Of a stretch of DNA of 64,000 bases, positions 10,356 to 25,769 are shown piece after piece. The position numbers were made by a program, and so were the translations under genes. Every line of letters begins with the position of its first letter. The first letter of the stretch is position 1. Below the pieces are notes generated by a model that ran no database searches, had not been told where the DNA came from, and was given only the letters and a program-made list of their open reading frames with translations. Source of the DNA: Fusarium oxysporum f. sp. lycopersici 4287 (taxonomy: Eukaryota > Ascomycota > Sordariomycetes > Hypocreales > Nectriaceae). The stretch spans positions 2,099,071 through 2,163,070 of the forward strand of contig NC_030994.1 in the NCBI RefSeq assembly GCF_000149955.1, written 5' to 3'.

Positions 10356-12905
10356 CTACATCAAGCATGCCACTTGGCGACTGCTGCACAGATCTGAGGA
10401 AGCAACCTTGACACGGCTTGTCAGGCTAACCCATGTGAAAGCCTCGACGAGCCACTCATACCACACCTTGGTGTCATCTGTCTGTCGCCACATGCTAATC
10501 TCGAGCTCAGTATCAGCTGGGAAGTATAGAGGTTTCTACAACTCTGTCAGTACGCATCGATACTTGCTGGAGAAGGAACTTACCTTCAGGGGGAAGTAGA
10601 TGGGGAACCAAGAGATCATATCTTTGCTCTTCTCATCGATACGCTCAGGATGTGTGCTAATTTCAATCTTCTCTCCCTTGTTCTCAGGAATCTGAGATTC
10701 ATATAGAGTCGACTCAAAGTAGCCCGCCAATCCATGGGTGACACCTCTTGTCCGGCAGACAAATGTGAGATGAGTATATCGCGAGTTGTGGTCATTGGCT
10801 CCAGCAGCACCAGCCATGCTACCGCCGCCGCCTCCGACAACACCACCAGAGCGCTTTGCCTCCAGAGCCGCGAGCGAAGATTCGGGAATAGGGTGAGAGA
10901 ATTCCCAGGCCTCCTGGAATCGGGGCTTGTTGGGCACCTTCTCGGCAACAAAGTCGAGAGCGAAAAGGCGAACAACCCAGGGTGTCTCGAAAGCGTTGGG
11001 GTCTCCAGATACTCGCGAAAGAATATCAGCGTGGATCTTGGGTGTCGAGATAGGGCTCAGGTGAGCGGTGTAAGAGCTGGGAATGGAGATTCCATGGGGC
11101 GTGGACATGACATGCTGGATTCCGTCAAGACATTCAGGAGAGAGCTCGTTGTCGCCGAATGAACCAAGAAGCTCAGAGATGAGGATATCAACCTTGCCAT
11201 ATACAGGTCCATTCTCGTCCTCGGAGACGATAGGACCCTTCCATGCTCGCATATCGGTCTTGACAACCTTGACTTTGCCACCCCAGACGAGGTCATTCTG
11301 GCGCAAAAGGTAGACATAGGCGTTGGGGTTCTTCTCAACTGCCCACATATCGATAGGAACTCCAGCGTCCTCAGACGCCTTGAGTGCTCGAGTAACGAGA
11401 GGACCACGGCCAGAACCTGCAACAGCAACGACAACCTTGCCGTCCTTAGAGGTAGGCTTCTTGAGTTCCTTCCATTCTGTGAGAGCCTCAAACACGGCGA
11501 TCTCGTACTGACTATACTTGACGGGATCACCCTCGAATACTTCATATGTCGCTGACTCGAGGTTGTCTGACAGAGGCTGGAGAGGTGACTGAAGCCAGTC
11601 TTGGAAACTGGTCAAGGTTGGGCTCTCAAGATAGCTAAATGGTGGTTGCTGGTCCTCGAGCCATCGCAGATAGGAAATATAGTCGTTGTTCTTGGTCTTG
11701 GTTGACTGGTCCTGAGACTCAGCTTCGGCCAAACTGGGGAACTCGTTTTGAGCGGTTGGCAGAGACTGGTGGCCATCCTTAATATGTGAAACATCAGGGC
11801 CAACGTCGCAGAGTAGAATCCATGGGACATTCTTCAAGCGCATGTACGAGAAGATGAGGTTCTGGTGGTGCTTAGACAGCGATGGGAAATCAGCCTTGTT
11901 AGCCTGGAAAGTCAGAGGGCTGAATGTGAGGTAGTGCAAAGGCTCAGCAAACCAACGATCCTGAAGATCCTTCTCGGGCATAACACGGGGAATTTGCAAA
12001 GCTTTCCATCAAGTTAGCATTCGTCAAGGATCCTGAGAGAGTGATGTGAGCGTACCAACAAAGAGTCTAGTGTTGTAGTTACAGACACTTCGGACGTGGT
12101 GCCACGAATCCCAAGCGGCCAGAAGATCGATATCCTTTCCTTCGGTCTTAGTCAGAGTCTTGGTATCAAGGGAAGAGATATTAGCTCCCTCTGTATCTAG
12201 GCCGGGCTCCCGATACATAGGCATGTGAATCAAGAAAGTGAGTCGGTTTCCAACGGTAAGAGCCTCCTCAACAGCTCGTGCATATTGGGCAAGACTTTGG
12301 TTGCCGCCATCAATGGAAGCATCCTGTCGAGGGGCAGGAATCATGATACTTCTCACACCGCAAAAGTTGGCATAGTTAATCTCAACGTTGAGGACCTGAC
12401 GGGAGATGCTTGAGATGATGGGATTAGAAGATCCAAGGTCGAGCCAGGGGCTGATGACTGCAGTGTAGGTGTTGACAGCGGCGCTAGGGAACAGAGCGGT
12501 GTCCTTAGGAGTCAGAGGAGGCAGAATAGGCTCTGCCCGTGAGCCAGTTGCCCTGGTGGTAGGCTTCTCGCCATTTTCGGATAGAGCGGACAGATGCTCA
12601 GAAACAAGAGCGAAGACACGGTCTCGGAAGTGAGTGTTTGTGATGGGAGTCGTCGCAAAGGCCAGCTATCCAAGAGTCAATTGGTGGCCCCGAGCATCCT
12701 CACGATTATATGCCATGTATTATATATCGAATATAAAGGTCTTTGGCGTGGAAAGCTTGCGACTTACACCATGGTTCAGCAGATGGCCATACTGCATGTC
12801 GGTGAGGGGCTCATCGCGTTTTGAGTCGTGGTATCCAATGTGGAAATTGGGACGTTGAAGACCAAAGTTGTCAGACATTTCGAAGCCTGCGTCGTCAGAA
12901 GCCAT
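10356..12905 (-). CDS. skb1: PRMT5/Skb1/Hsl7 type II protein arginine methyltransferase
   Basis: Four exons (12905-12768, 12665-12056, 12001-10584, 10535-10356), introns of 102, 54 and 48 nt, 781 residues. PRMT5 transfers methyl groups from S-adenosylmethionine to make symmetric dimethylarginine on Sm proteins, histones and others. The N-terminal half (to about residue 380) matches the TIM-barrel region. The SAM motif VAVAGSGRGP is at about 442-450 and the acidic post-I motif VEKNPNA at about 471. The double-E loop SELLGSFGDNELSPE is at about 525-539, with both catalytic Glu present. The C-terminal barrel ends LYFPADTELEISMWR and then VACLM. Stop TAG at 10356-10358. The start at 12903-12905 gives the usual N-terminus (MASDDAGFEMSDNFG). 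It is transcribed divergently from PRP43. Confidence 0.95.
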
Positions 12906-15983
<3,078 letters not shown>

Positions 15984-18900
15984 TGAAGTACTCACTGCAG
16001 AGGCCCATGAAAGAAAGGCTAGGAAAGGCTCTCCATGCGTCCCCTAGAAATCAACAATACAGGAGTGGGCAGGGATTTAAAACGTGAGCGATCGACCTCT
16101 TTGCTTATCCAATGCTTAGCCCTACCATGTACGTGCGGGAAGCGGCCCTCCATTGCGGCTCGGCCTTGCATGGGGATGGGGCCGACAAGACACAAACATT
16201 TCTTGTTACTGAGACTAGGGAAGAGGTGTTGTTTGCGACTACTATGTAGCTCGGCAAAGCTCTTCCCCTCCCTTATTCATCCCGGTCTGGAGTTGCACAT
16301 CCTCACAAGTTGACTGGTTGACCACGGCGTTTTATGTGCTTCAGCCACTTCTTTCATGGTTGGCTGCTCGGTTGGATTGTTTTTTTTTTACAGTATTTCA
16401 TGCTTCAATGTTTCCCCCTCGTCGCGCCCCTCTCTGTCTGGTCCATGGTGTCTTTCACTTTACCTATTCGGTCTTAGAGTCCTGCAGCACCGTTAGATTG
16501 CCAAAAGAGGGTGTGAGCGAGTGTCATGGAGGGATGCGGGCGTTTTTGGGTTGTTTTACTCGTGCGTATCTTGAGTGGAGGTAGAAGGAGGAAAGAGGCG
16601 ACAGATAACCTTGGGACTGAATAAAGGTTGTGGCAGAGAGAACTATTGTTAGCACACCAGCCGTATTTCAAACTAGATGAAACATTATCAACGAATTCCA
16701 GGCACTTGCGCAGTTCTGCAGCATTCATGCTTCTTTAGTATCATGCACGACACCTCTTCTGGTTGTTTGAGCGTTTGTCTTGACTGCATTGTTGCCTCTT
16801 CTCCCAGCCTCAAATCAACTAGGCAATCAGCTTAGCTGTCAGCAAAGCTTGACTCAGAATAGCCTGAGTATGTATGTCTGTCAGGATGAAGCTTCTCTGA
16901 TGCAAACACGAACAAGGCATCCTTGCAGAGGGAAGGGTGGCCTGCATATCCGTCTCGCCGCGGTTGACGATGCAGTCTGAATGTTGGTTCGGCCATCCAA
17001 CTCCAATTTTTCTAAGGTTTTCTCACCTCTCACGTCCTTCTCTCTTGGGATGACGATGTGTGTGTCAATGCCTGCTCGTTCTAGATGTGGGCGACCAGGG
17101 GCCGATAAAAGTGGCCAAGCTAGCAGGGCTCCCCTCATCGACATCGGTTCTGGAGGCGGGCAAGACGGGAGATCGATGGAAAAAGCAAAAAGAAGAGAAA
17201 AGAAAGTAAACGAAGTGTAAGTGTAAGTTGGGAACAATCATCAACCATGAAACGCCTGGGTGAGGCCAGCGAACAAACAACGCCAGTAACTTGAGAGCAA
17301 TTATCGTGGATAGCTTTCAACACTGCACCTTGGCTTCGAAAAGTCGCAATGTTGCCCCTATTACCACAATTTGACACCAATGATGGTGAAATGAAGACCG
17401 CCAAAAGAGTACGAGTGCAATTGTACTGGGCTAAATAAAATCGGCGATGGCTGTTTGTTTCAGATATACGGCGGGACAGACAAATAGGGCCGGGTCTTCA
17501 CAGAGGGTGCGGATCCCTTCTCAAGAATACTTGTTGCTCACAGCCATGATTGCCCCACGACGAATGAGAGTAGGAGGGTATGAAAGGGCAGATATACGAG
17601 GTGAGGAGATCGTATGAGAAGAAAAAAAAATTACCACCAAGTTTGACCTATTGGTTCCACCTCGAAGTTTGCTTCCATACAGACCCGGCTACTGACTACC
17701 GACGAGATCAATACCTGTTTTAGGTCGTCAAAGCCGTTCATGACCGATTCAATACCATTATCCGATGACAGGGGTGAGAAAGAGCCGTTGTAGCATCCCT
17801 CAATTTCACCCGGTAAAGTCAATCGGGTTATCATAATGATTGAGACTGTTCCAACCAGGGATGACCCAGCAATATCAGATCAGTAAGAAGAGCTGATGCA
17901 AAACACCACGTGTATCTCAGCGTGGTTTGGAATATCAGGGTATCATCGTATGGACCAAACAAATAGCCCGGCTCAGACTTTCAGAAGTGGTCCAATCAAT
18001 GACATGCTCTGACGGGAGCTCCAGCAGCTCTCTTCCTTTTCGAGAATGCAATGCAGTGGAAGGGCTCGAGCTTCAAGCAGACGACAGTGCCGACCGGAGA
18101 ATAAAGTATGGAGAGCATTACCTGTATGTATGTATCTGCAGGGCACTTCCTGGGTGGTTGAGCATCATGGCAACCTATCCGAGGAGGCCATAGCTCCTTG
18201 CCGTTCGCCCCTGTTCACAACCTGGAACATACTTGGGGGGGGCGGAAGAAGCAAGATGGCGCACAGGTGAAGAAGCATCAGAAGATGGTGCACTGCCCGA
18301 GGGGGCCGCGTTGTCAACTGTGCATATTGCGCGGTTTGTAATGTTTTCCCAATATGCGGAAATGAGAGAAACTTTTTTTAAGTTTTGTCTAGTCGCAACG
18401 CAACACAACGATAAGACTGACCAACCCCGAATCCTGCTTCTTCTGAGCGCCCGTCCAAGGTGTCGTTTATCGCGCAACATTGCAATTGCCTCAATCAGAA
18501 GATGGTGTTGAAGAAGTCCAAATGAGTGTGGAGTGGCCGAGGTAGAATGGCAGATCCGCGAATGGAGACGCCCGAGGTCATCGGTGATGCTCAACTGGAC
18601 GTTGGAAAAGCACGGGGCGACCCGAGACCTCCGGGTAGGGTCGTAATCTTGTCGAGCAAAGACTGATGCTTCTCAAATATCTCATGATATCAGAACAAGT
18701 AACCCACCATGTCTGAAGTCTCTCCCCGTAATAAGCTCTGGTCTCGCTCTTCGGCAACCTTGATAGTTTGTGTCGCCGATAGATTGGCTATCAGCTTCCC
18801 CAACACAAGCTCACAGGGAAAAAAGCCATTGCCGACATGTGCAAGTATGTGTACGTTGAGATATACTTCGCATACCCACAAGCCAAACTGCGGCGCCACG

Positions 18901-20524
18901 CGCTTGTGGATCCCGTCCCTTCACAAGCAAAGTGTTTTTTTGTTGTTTTTTTTGCTTTTTCCCGTCCTTCCATTCCAGATGCTGGGCTGAGCCGCATTGG
19001 CATCGATCCCAAAATGTTCTAAGAACGTTTCTTTTTCAGCCTCAGAGATCCCCTCCCCACAAAGTCCCTGCCTCGAAGAGCCACAGGGTCAGAGTGAGGT
19101 CAGATTAATTTTATACATGGCCTGCTTGATGTTGAACCATGCCACTGCGCGTCCGACAATCGGATCTTTGCCCGTGCTCTTCTTGTGGCACGACACATGG
19201 TAGCATGGGACGACCGCAGCAAGCCTACCGTTAACTACGGGTCTTTGGCTTCAGGTCGTGGCGCCGGCTGGCCCGAAAAGAAAACACCACAACATGTTCA
19301 TAGATACACAGCACGCCCCTCCCTATTCCTGTTGAGGGTTTCTTGCCCTGACCTGGTACTGTCCTGTATGCGGCGTTGGAGCAATTGTGATTGCCGTGGA
19401 CCTAGGGGCTTAGGCGTGGACCATAGACGGGGGGAAATCATCATGCATCGTCTCAAGTAAGGTCAACTCCGAGAGGGATGCGCAAAAGCTCGGTATCATT
19501 GGATATATGACCATGGCGGACAGTACGTCCTTTCCCCAGACCAGTAGACACGCCCTTGTCAGGTCTAACCTCACGCCATTCCGCCGGACGCTACACCCTT
19601 TATAGCTCTCGTCCCATGGCCCCACGTCTCGACGAACCACAAACCGTTTAAGTTGTCGACATGGCTTCTGCGATGACCCATCCTATCACTTCGCTTTTCA
19701 GTATGGACACATACTGTACTGGAGCAGCAGATTGAGGCGGGAACCGCAACACATGAATGCCACTAATGCTTCTTAACATTTGTCTAGTCGTGCTCTGGAA
19801 GCGCTTGGATGTCCTCCCCGGCTGTATGAGCGCATAGTAACGAAATATGTTGATAGTGTCGATTTCTCCTTGAGACCGGCCTTTCAAGAACAAGTCATCT
19901 CTAGCTGGTTCCCGTATTCCATCGTCGGATTAGAATCATGTACGTTGTTTTGCCTGCCCGTACCCAAGTCATGTCTCCTTGTCGCTTGTAAAAGGTGTCT
20001 GCAGTCGTCCTGCAGAGCTCACAGGGGCTCCCTGTCTGTCATCACTACGGGTGTGGTCCCCACCACATCGCATCGTTTTGTTCGGCGGGGGGGCATCAGT
20101 CAATGCCATGCAAAATGGCATTGCGACGCCAACGGCCATTCCCATCGAGTTTAGTTGTCCCTAAGACGTCAGCGCCCGAGTCTCTAAGTCGTACTCCGTC
20201 GAGCAAACACTACGCACCTTTGATCATGCCAGCTCATTCCCACTTAGAGCTCCGCTCTGCCCTGGGTATCCTTGACATGTTGGCCATCCGCACTTCAGCG
20301 GTAGTACAAGCAAATCGTTCGACCCTTTCCCCAGCCTAGTCCACTCCCCGTGCTAATAATCGCATTCACGTCACTTCCTCCCATTGCCTGGCAGCTCATA
20401 TAAGAGTCTATGCCTCTTCCTCGCATTTCATTCTCCGTCTGCCCATTGATTCATATCTCACCTTGTCCGATCCGTTCCTCACTACGCCATACAACTCTCT
20501 TCTATCTTGGATATCAACAGCACA
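15984..20524. other. Long gene-poor stretch, 4.5 kb
   Basis: Many short ORFs on both strands, none with a recognisable domain, signal pattern or credible exon structure. Poly-T and poly-G runs occur (for example near 18233-18242 and 18940-18960). The last ~130 bases are the promoter and leader of the small Cys-motif gene. Confidence 0.5.
20396..20405 (+). promoter_or_regulatory. TATA-like box of the small Cys-motif gene
   Basis: TCATATAAGA lies about 120 bases before the ATG at 20525. The stretch between them is C/T-rich with few purines, the usual leader type in filamentous fungi. Confidence 0.5.
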
Positions 20525-20928
20525 ATGAGTGGAGCTGGTGGTTTTTATAAGTACAGATGCAAGTACTTCTATACACATAACTGCCCCAACTGGGTCTGGG
20601 TGAATAATGCGCCTTGCGCATCATGCCTTGTAAGTTGGGACATTCGCTTTGCATATCGATTCATTCGGCTGGTACTGACTGATAGCTCCAGGCTGATGGG
20701 CGCGATAACGAAGAACCTTCATTACCATCATGGGGACTGTCTCGAGATATTGTTGTCCCACAAGTTCTCGACGGTATTCTTCAATATACTCTAATGGAGC
20801 TCGTAGCTCCCTCAGAACCTGGCGACGACTGGACTCTTCGGGATAAGGCCAGTCGGCCACCACCATCAATTCCCGTCACAAGCGCTATGCCAGGTATGCC
20901 GAGCATCATGGCACATCATCGATTTTGA
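20525..20928 (+). CDS. Small conserved fungal protein with C-C-CxxC motif, function unknown
   Basis: The model is 20525-20629 joined to 20692-20928 across a 62-nt intron (GTAAGT donor, ACTGAC branch, CCAG acceptor), 113 residues. The first exon has YKYRCKYF, NCPNWVWVNN and CASCL, giving Cys at 12, 20, 31 and 34 (spacing C-x7-C-x10-C-x2-C). This could hold one zinc ion, but that is inference. I recall similar short ascomycete hypothetical proteins with the YKYRCKYF block, none with a known role. The second exon is acidic then Pro-rich (SRPPPSIPVT) and ends MAHHRF. A TATA-like box and a CT-rich leader precede it, supporting a real gene. It is the only credible gene in about 8 kb. Confidence 0.7.
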
Positions 20929-23900
20929 GAAGAGCAGTGTCCTCGAGGGGCACAGGAGCGTCACCCTCTGAGAGGGTTTCTTCAATTGCGACATGAGGAC
21001 GGCAGAGCTGGAAATAATTATCGACGGGCAAAGACTGGACTGGACTATTGAGTGCCGACGGCAACGGGGAGATAGGATGGCATGCCTCTCTCTTGACCGC
21101 CGACCATTTGCAACGCGCCATTGGGCGTATGCAGTGTACGATTTTTGACTGACTGCGACGCTCGGCATTGGATGGAGCGGGAGATTGGTGGCTGGAGCAA
21201 GACCGCAAGCAAACAAAACCCCCGCGAGATACCCATGCGCTGTTGAACCTTTCTGGAGACGGGGGACTCCAATCTGCAATTGTTTTTATTTTTGGGCTTC
21301 TTTTTTATTCGGACATCATCATGTAACAGGCGCGAATGAGTTTCACTGGGTGGCAACAATTGTTATCTTTTTGGCCTTTCCGGAGCCGGGAAATTGATTT
21401 CTGACCTCTTCCTTCGCGGAAAAGACGAGGCAGTTTTTGATCTCATTTCGTTTCGATTAATCATCTGCTAAAAACGCACACGACATGTGATGTGATGCTC
21501 AGGGAGCATTAGTTGTGGTCGACCTGCTGCTGAGCGGGTCAGTAATGAGTTCTAGGCACACGAGATCATGTCAAGGAATCAGATCAAGGCGCGGAAGCCA
21601 GGGCTAGGTCGTGAGATGTGGCGTGCCTCGGAAAGAGAGCTCGTCTGATGATCCTTGTCTGGCTGCAGGACTTATCAGTCAGTCGTTGTTTGTTTCGGGA
21701 TGAGGCACGCCGCCGATAGAGATCGTCCAAGAAGGCGCGCGAGTCTAAGCTCTAATATCACACCATCTTAAATAGCGATGACCAACACGGGAGCCGCAAT
21801 TGATTGTGGGCCGAAGAGGGTCAAGAACGATGTTGGTTGTTGAAGAAGAGGCTTGGAGCCGCAGCTGAACGAGGCGTTTCTGCTAGACCAGCGGTAGCAC
21901 TTGACTTTGCAAAAAGCCATGGATAGCGTTTTTGCTCTTCAAACGGTAAACTTTTCTCAAAAGGGACCAAGTGCAACGGTTTCCACCAGCCTCCACGTGC
22001 CTGCAGTGAGGGTGGTGCCAATATCTGGTTGGGGGCCCATCAAGGCTGAGCTACCAGTTGTACCTGCAATTAGCAGAGGATTGGTTGAGTTTCGGTGATG
22101 AAGTAATTTGACGCTGTTGCAAGACGGTTTGTTTTAGAACAGACTTCCGGCCTCGCTTACTCCCGCGGACTGCGGATCGTCAGGATCCCCGAACAACGGA
22201 GGTACGTATTGCACGGACAGACAAACCGCGTAGCCACAGAGACGCGGTTAGAGGTGCAGAATGCAGTGCTAAGCATGCGGCTTGTTTCGAATTGACCGCG
22301 GATGAATGTACCTGCTTGTAGCATTGTTTTCTCTTCAGTAGCGGCAGTAGTGGAGAAGTCTGAGTGAGATTGAAGAGATTGAGATGGTGGCTTCTGGATG
22401 CGAGTGGGGAATACGAATAATGACAAGCGAACAGCCATCTTCATGTGCTCTTGCCTTTTCCAATGGAATGGAGCCAGAGCCCAGAAAATGTGTGAATCGA
22501 GAAAGAGCTCAGGCGGGGACTTACCTGTAGGTCTCCGTTCTTTCCGGCCTGAATGAGCAGTCTGTGGTCCAGGAACATGCTCAATTGGCAAGAGACAGAC
22601 ACGGCAGCTACGGATTAGTGCTTTCGACATCCACAACACCATTATCAAATAGGATATGAGCCGCTGTCAACTGGCTGATCAGGGGAAAGCAGTCTCCACT
22701 AGCGCCCGTAAAACTTGGCCAGTCTTTAGTATGTTTTTCAGGTCTAGGGCCTTTAGAAGCTTGCATCCATTCAACCATGAGTCTCTAGTTCAACTTTTGA
22801 GGGATGCCGCTGTGTCATGTGTAGACTCCCTTCTAGAAATAGCTTACACGCCTCACACCTCGCTAAGATTGACGACTAGGTAGCCTCAATGTCTCAGCTG
22901 CGCGGGTATCAATTAAGATCCTATTGGACAATTCCTCAGGTTGAATCACAGCTCTAAAAGCCGATGACCACTCTCAGCCTCTGACTTGGCCTCCTTGGAA
23001 GATCCGTGATATGCCGGAACTTTAGAAAGAGACAATAAAGAAAACAGCCATCCCTGGTCTTGGCGTGAACCTTGTCTCCCCTCATCCTCTTACAATGCAA
23101 CGCTCGGTATGCGAAAGATACCTGCGAGATCTCGCGAGGATTCTACGCGCTATGGATACAGCACCTTCAGAACCCTGCATCAGCCCATTATCCATAGCTT
23201 AGTGCCAGTGGTAGAAGCGTCATGGCACAAACAACATCCCGTTCCAGAAGCGGAATGGAACGATTGAGAGAATTACTGAAAAGACCTCAATTACTCATAC
23301 AGACATGACAACAACCAGGAACAAACCAACCAGTTCATGATTCAGTCAAGTGCAGCTGCTAATGTATTTAGTATTAAGTGGCTTGTCTTGGTGATCTGGA
23401 GCATGTGCTGTCTGGCCATTTCATCTCTTTTAGAGTCGGGGCTCGCCGCATTAGTGCAGTACATCTTCCTCGTCGATACATCTCAAGAGAGTTTGTGTCT
23501 ATTCCCAATAAGCTTTGGCAGTTGTATGGAATTCTTCAACCCTGGAAGTTCCAAGTACCGTAGTGGAGTCAAAGTGCATATTCGTTGCTTGAGCCATGAT
23601 ACGACGGGATACGATGCACGGAGTGCCGGATAATACTCAAGACACAGGACGTTATTTTCCGCAACGAGATGCTCATATCCAAGAGCCTGGGATGGTGTTC
23701 ATACGATCTATGCGGTAGAGGTGCCGTTGTCATACGATATTTCAGCTGGACCCTGAATTTTATAGCTTCCTTCGGGTGGACAAGTTCCGAAGAATTATTC
23801 ATGTGCCGTTGGACGGAATATATTCCGGTTGACGTAATTGGATACGGATTTACGAAAGAACACGCACAATTTGTGAAGAGGAAAAAAATGAAGTAAACGC

Positions 23901-24128
23901 AATGTCATGTCACGGTAAGAGTATGAGTACTGTAATCACCGATTGTAGAGTATCCTATCAACGACAGACTTGTTGACGCTCCCATGGAACCAGAGATCTT
24001 CTTCGATTACAGCGTCTGGGGACAGGAGTGAGGTCTGTCGTGAGTAACTCAACGTAATCATTATGCTCGTAACTACCTATGCTACAGTCTGAATCTATGA
24101 TACCCCGGAATAACGCCCTCTAATCCAA
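20929..24128. other. Intergenic region, 3.2 kb
   Basis: No credible gene. ORFs at 22157-22648 (minus) and 23337-23896 (plus, several frames) lack domains and have irregular composition. There is no clear terminal repeat or transposase remnant. Confidence 0.5.
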
Positions 24129-25769
24129 CTAAGCCATCATCGCCAAACCAGCAGCAATTAATCCTGCAACAACCATTCCTAACCTAGGTGTAACACCCGC
24201 AGCGGCATTATCGTCGTCGCTCAAACCAAAGGGAAGGCCCTGGTAGTCAAAAGTCACATTCTGCTTGATAGAGCTGTTGTAGCATCCCCCATTGGCAATG
24301 TCAATCTTTGCGATATCGTCAGGCACGTGGAAGAACATGTAGTTCTTCTGAGGAATATCCTTGAAGCCCTTTGTGTTGTACGGGAACTTGTCACCGCTGT
24401 CGGTGGAGCTGGTGTTGCGCAGGAGGATACACTGCACTTGGCCGGGATAGTCCTTGTACATCGCTGGGTAGTCCTTCATTACGTCTGAGTTGCTCGTGTC
24501 GGCGACGAGGATGAACTTGCGATCAGGGAAGGTCTGGAAGACCTTGTCGAGCAAGAAGCGACGGATGGACAGTGTCGCTGAGCCGTCTGAGAAGTTCAGT
24601 GGACGGGTATCGAATGAGCCCAGTGGGTAAGTGTTGTAGATGAAGCTCATGTAGTTACGAGTGGCCTGCTCAGGTGTCGTAGTGAGATAGTGGAAGTGCA
24701 AATCCTTCACTGAAGACGACCAGTTGGCGTAAATGTCGGGCATGTTCATCCATGGAGTGAAAGGTCGAGCAAAGGTGTTGAGAAGACCCTCTTTTGGCTC
24801 GTAAATCTTTGTCACTCGCAGAATATCGTCGATGTCGGAGACAATCGTGATACCCTTGGGTGGTACGAGGTAAGCGGTTGCGTTTCCGCTGTTGTTCTTA
24901 CCCTCAGCATAAACATTGAGGGTCTGGATCTTCGAAGTTTCGTTACCGGGGATCAAATAGCCATTGTTGGGGCCAGTGGTGTTCTTAAGCACGACGAAAG
25001 CGTCAAAGTCGCCCTCAAGAGTTGTGTTATATGGCATGGTAATGTTTTGCGAACCTCCCCTCTGATATATGGTCAGCAACTGATTCCATGTTTCTGTTGT
25101 CTTTTGTTTGGCTTACCGCATCGATTGCACCACCGCTCTCATCAGGAGACACATCAACATTGTTCACAAAGTTTATCTTGACCTCAACATTGTCCTGTTG
25201 CACCACAAAGATGGACTTTGTCACATTTCGAGCCTGAGCTTGCTGAGACTTTGACAGTTTGTCAACACTCGTATCGATAAGGAAGACATTGGCGAGGTCG
25301 TCGACTTTCTCTTGGCTCAGGTTGGGGATCTTGTAAACATTGCCGTGCACTCGAACGTTCCATCCCTTGTTGGTCCAATTGCCGTATGGGCTGCCTCCTG
25401 GTTAGTGTGATTCGTACAGATGATTTATGCCACTTACGGAATATTTAGAACCTGTGTCGGCTCCGCCTTCAAATCATCGTCGTCGACGCCTGCTGACTTC
25501 TTAACAGCATCGCCTGTAGGGAAACCAGTTGGAAAGTCGAGAATGCCTGAATTGACCCATCCCTTGATCTTTGTCTCAACACCACTAACAAGACTGCCGA
25601 CATACGTCTCCACATCGCCAATGATGTCGCGTCGCTCGAGGTCCATAACCTGCGTAGGCTGAGCAGCTGGAATTGCCTCTCTACGATAAACCGTTGGTGC
25701 GGGACCGGGAACGGCTGCCGGGATGGCCATAACGGCGGGCAACAGGCCCAAGAATGCTGCTCTCACCAT
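24129..25769 (-). CDS. Secreted DUF2183 (App1-type phosphatase-like) protein, likely GPI-anchored
   Basis: Three exons (25769-25438, 25390-25117, 25061-24129; introns 47 and 55 nt), 512 residues. The N-terminus MVRAAFLGLLPAVMA is a signal peptide followed by Ala/Pro-rich residues. The C-terminus (LGMVVAGLIAAGLAMMA) is a hydrophobic tail after small residues, the pattern of a GPI-anchor signal. The centre carries GITIVSDIDDILRVT (DIDD at about 278-281) and FPDRKFILVADTSNSD, matching the DUF2183 domain of the App1 phosphatidate phosphatase family (HAD-like DxDxT). Here the residue after DIDD is Ile, not the usual Thr, and the GDSGE-like block reads ADTSNSD. Several N-glycosylation sequons agree with secretion. 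Phosphatase activity is therefore uncertain. Confidence 0.82.

Noticed and set aside
22157..22648. Minus-strand ORF of 163 codons
   Set aside because: No domain or conserved-looking block; lies in a gene-poor stretch where such ORFs occur by chance.
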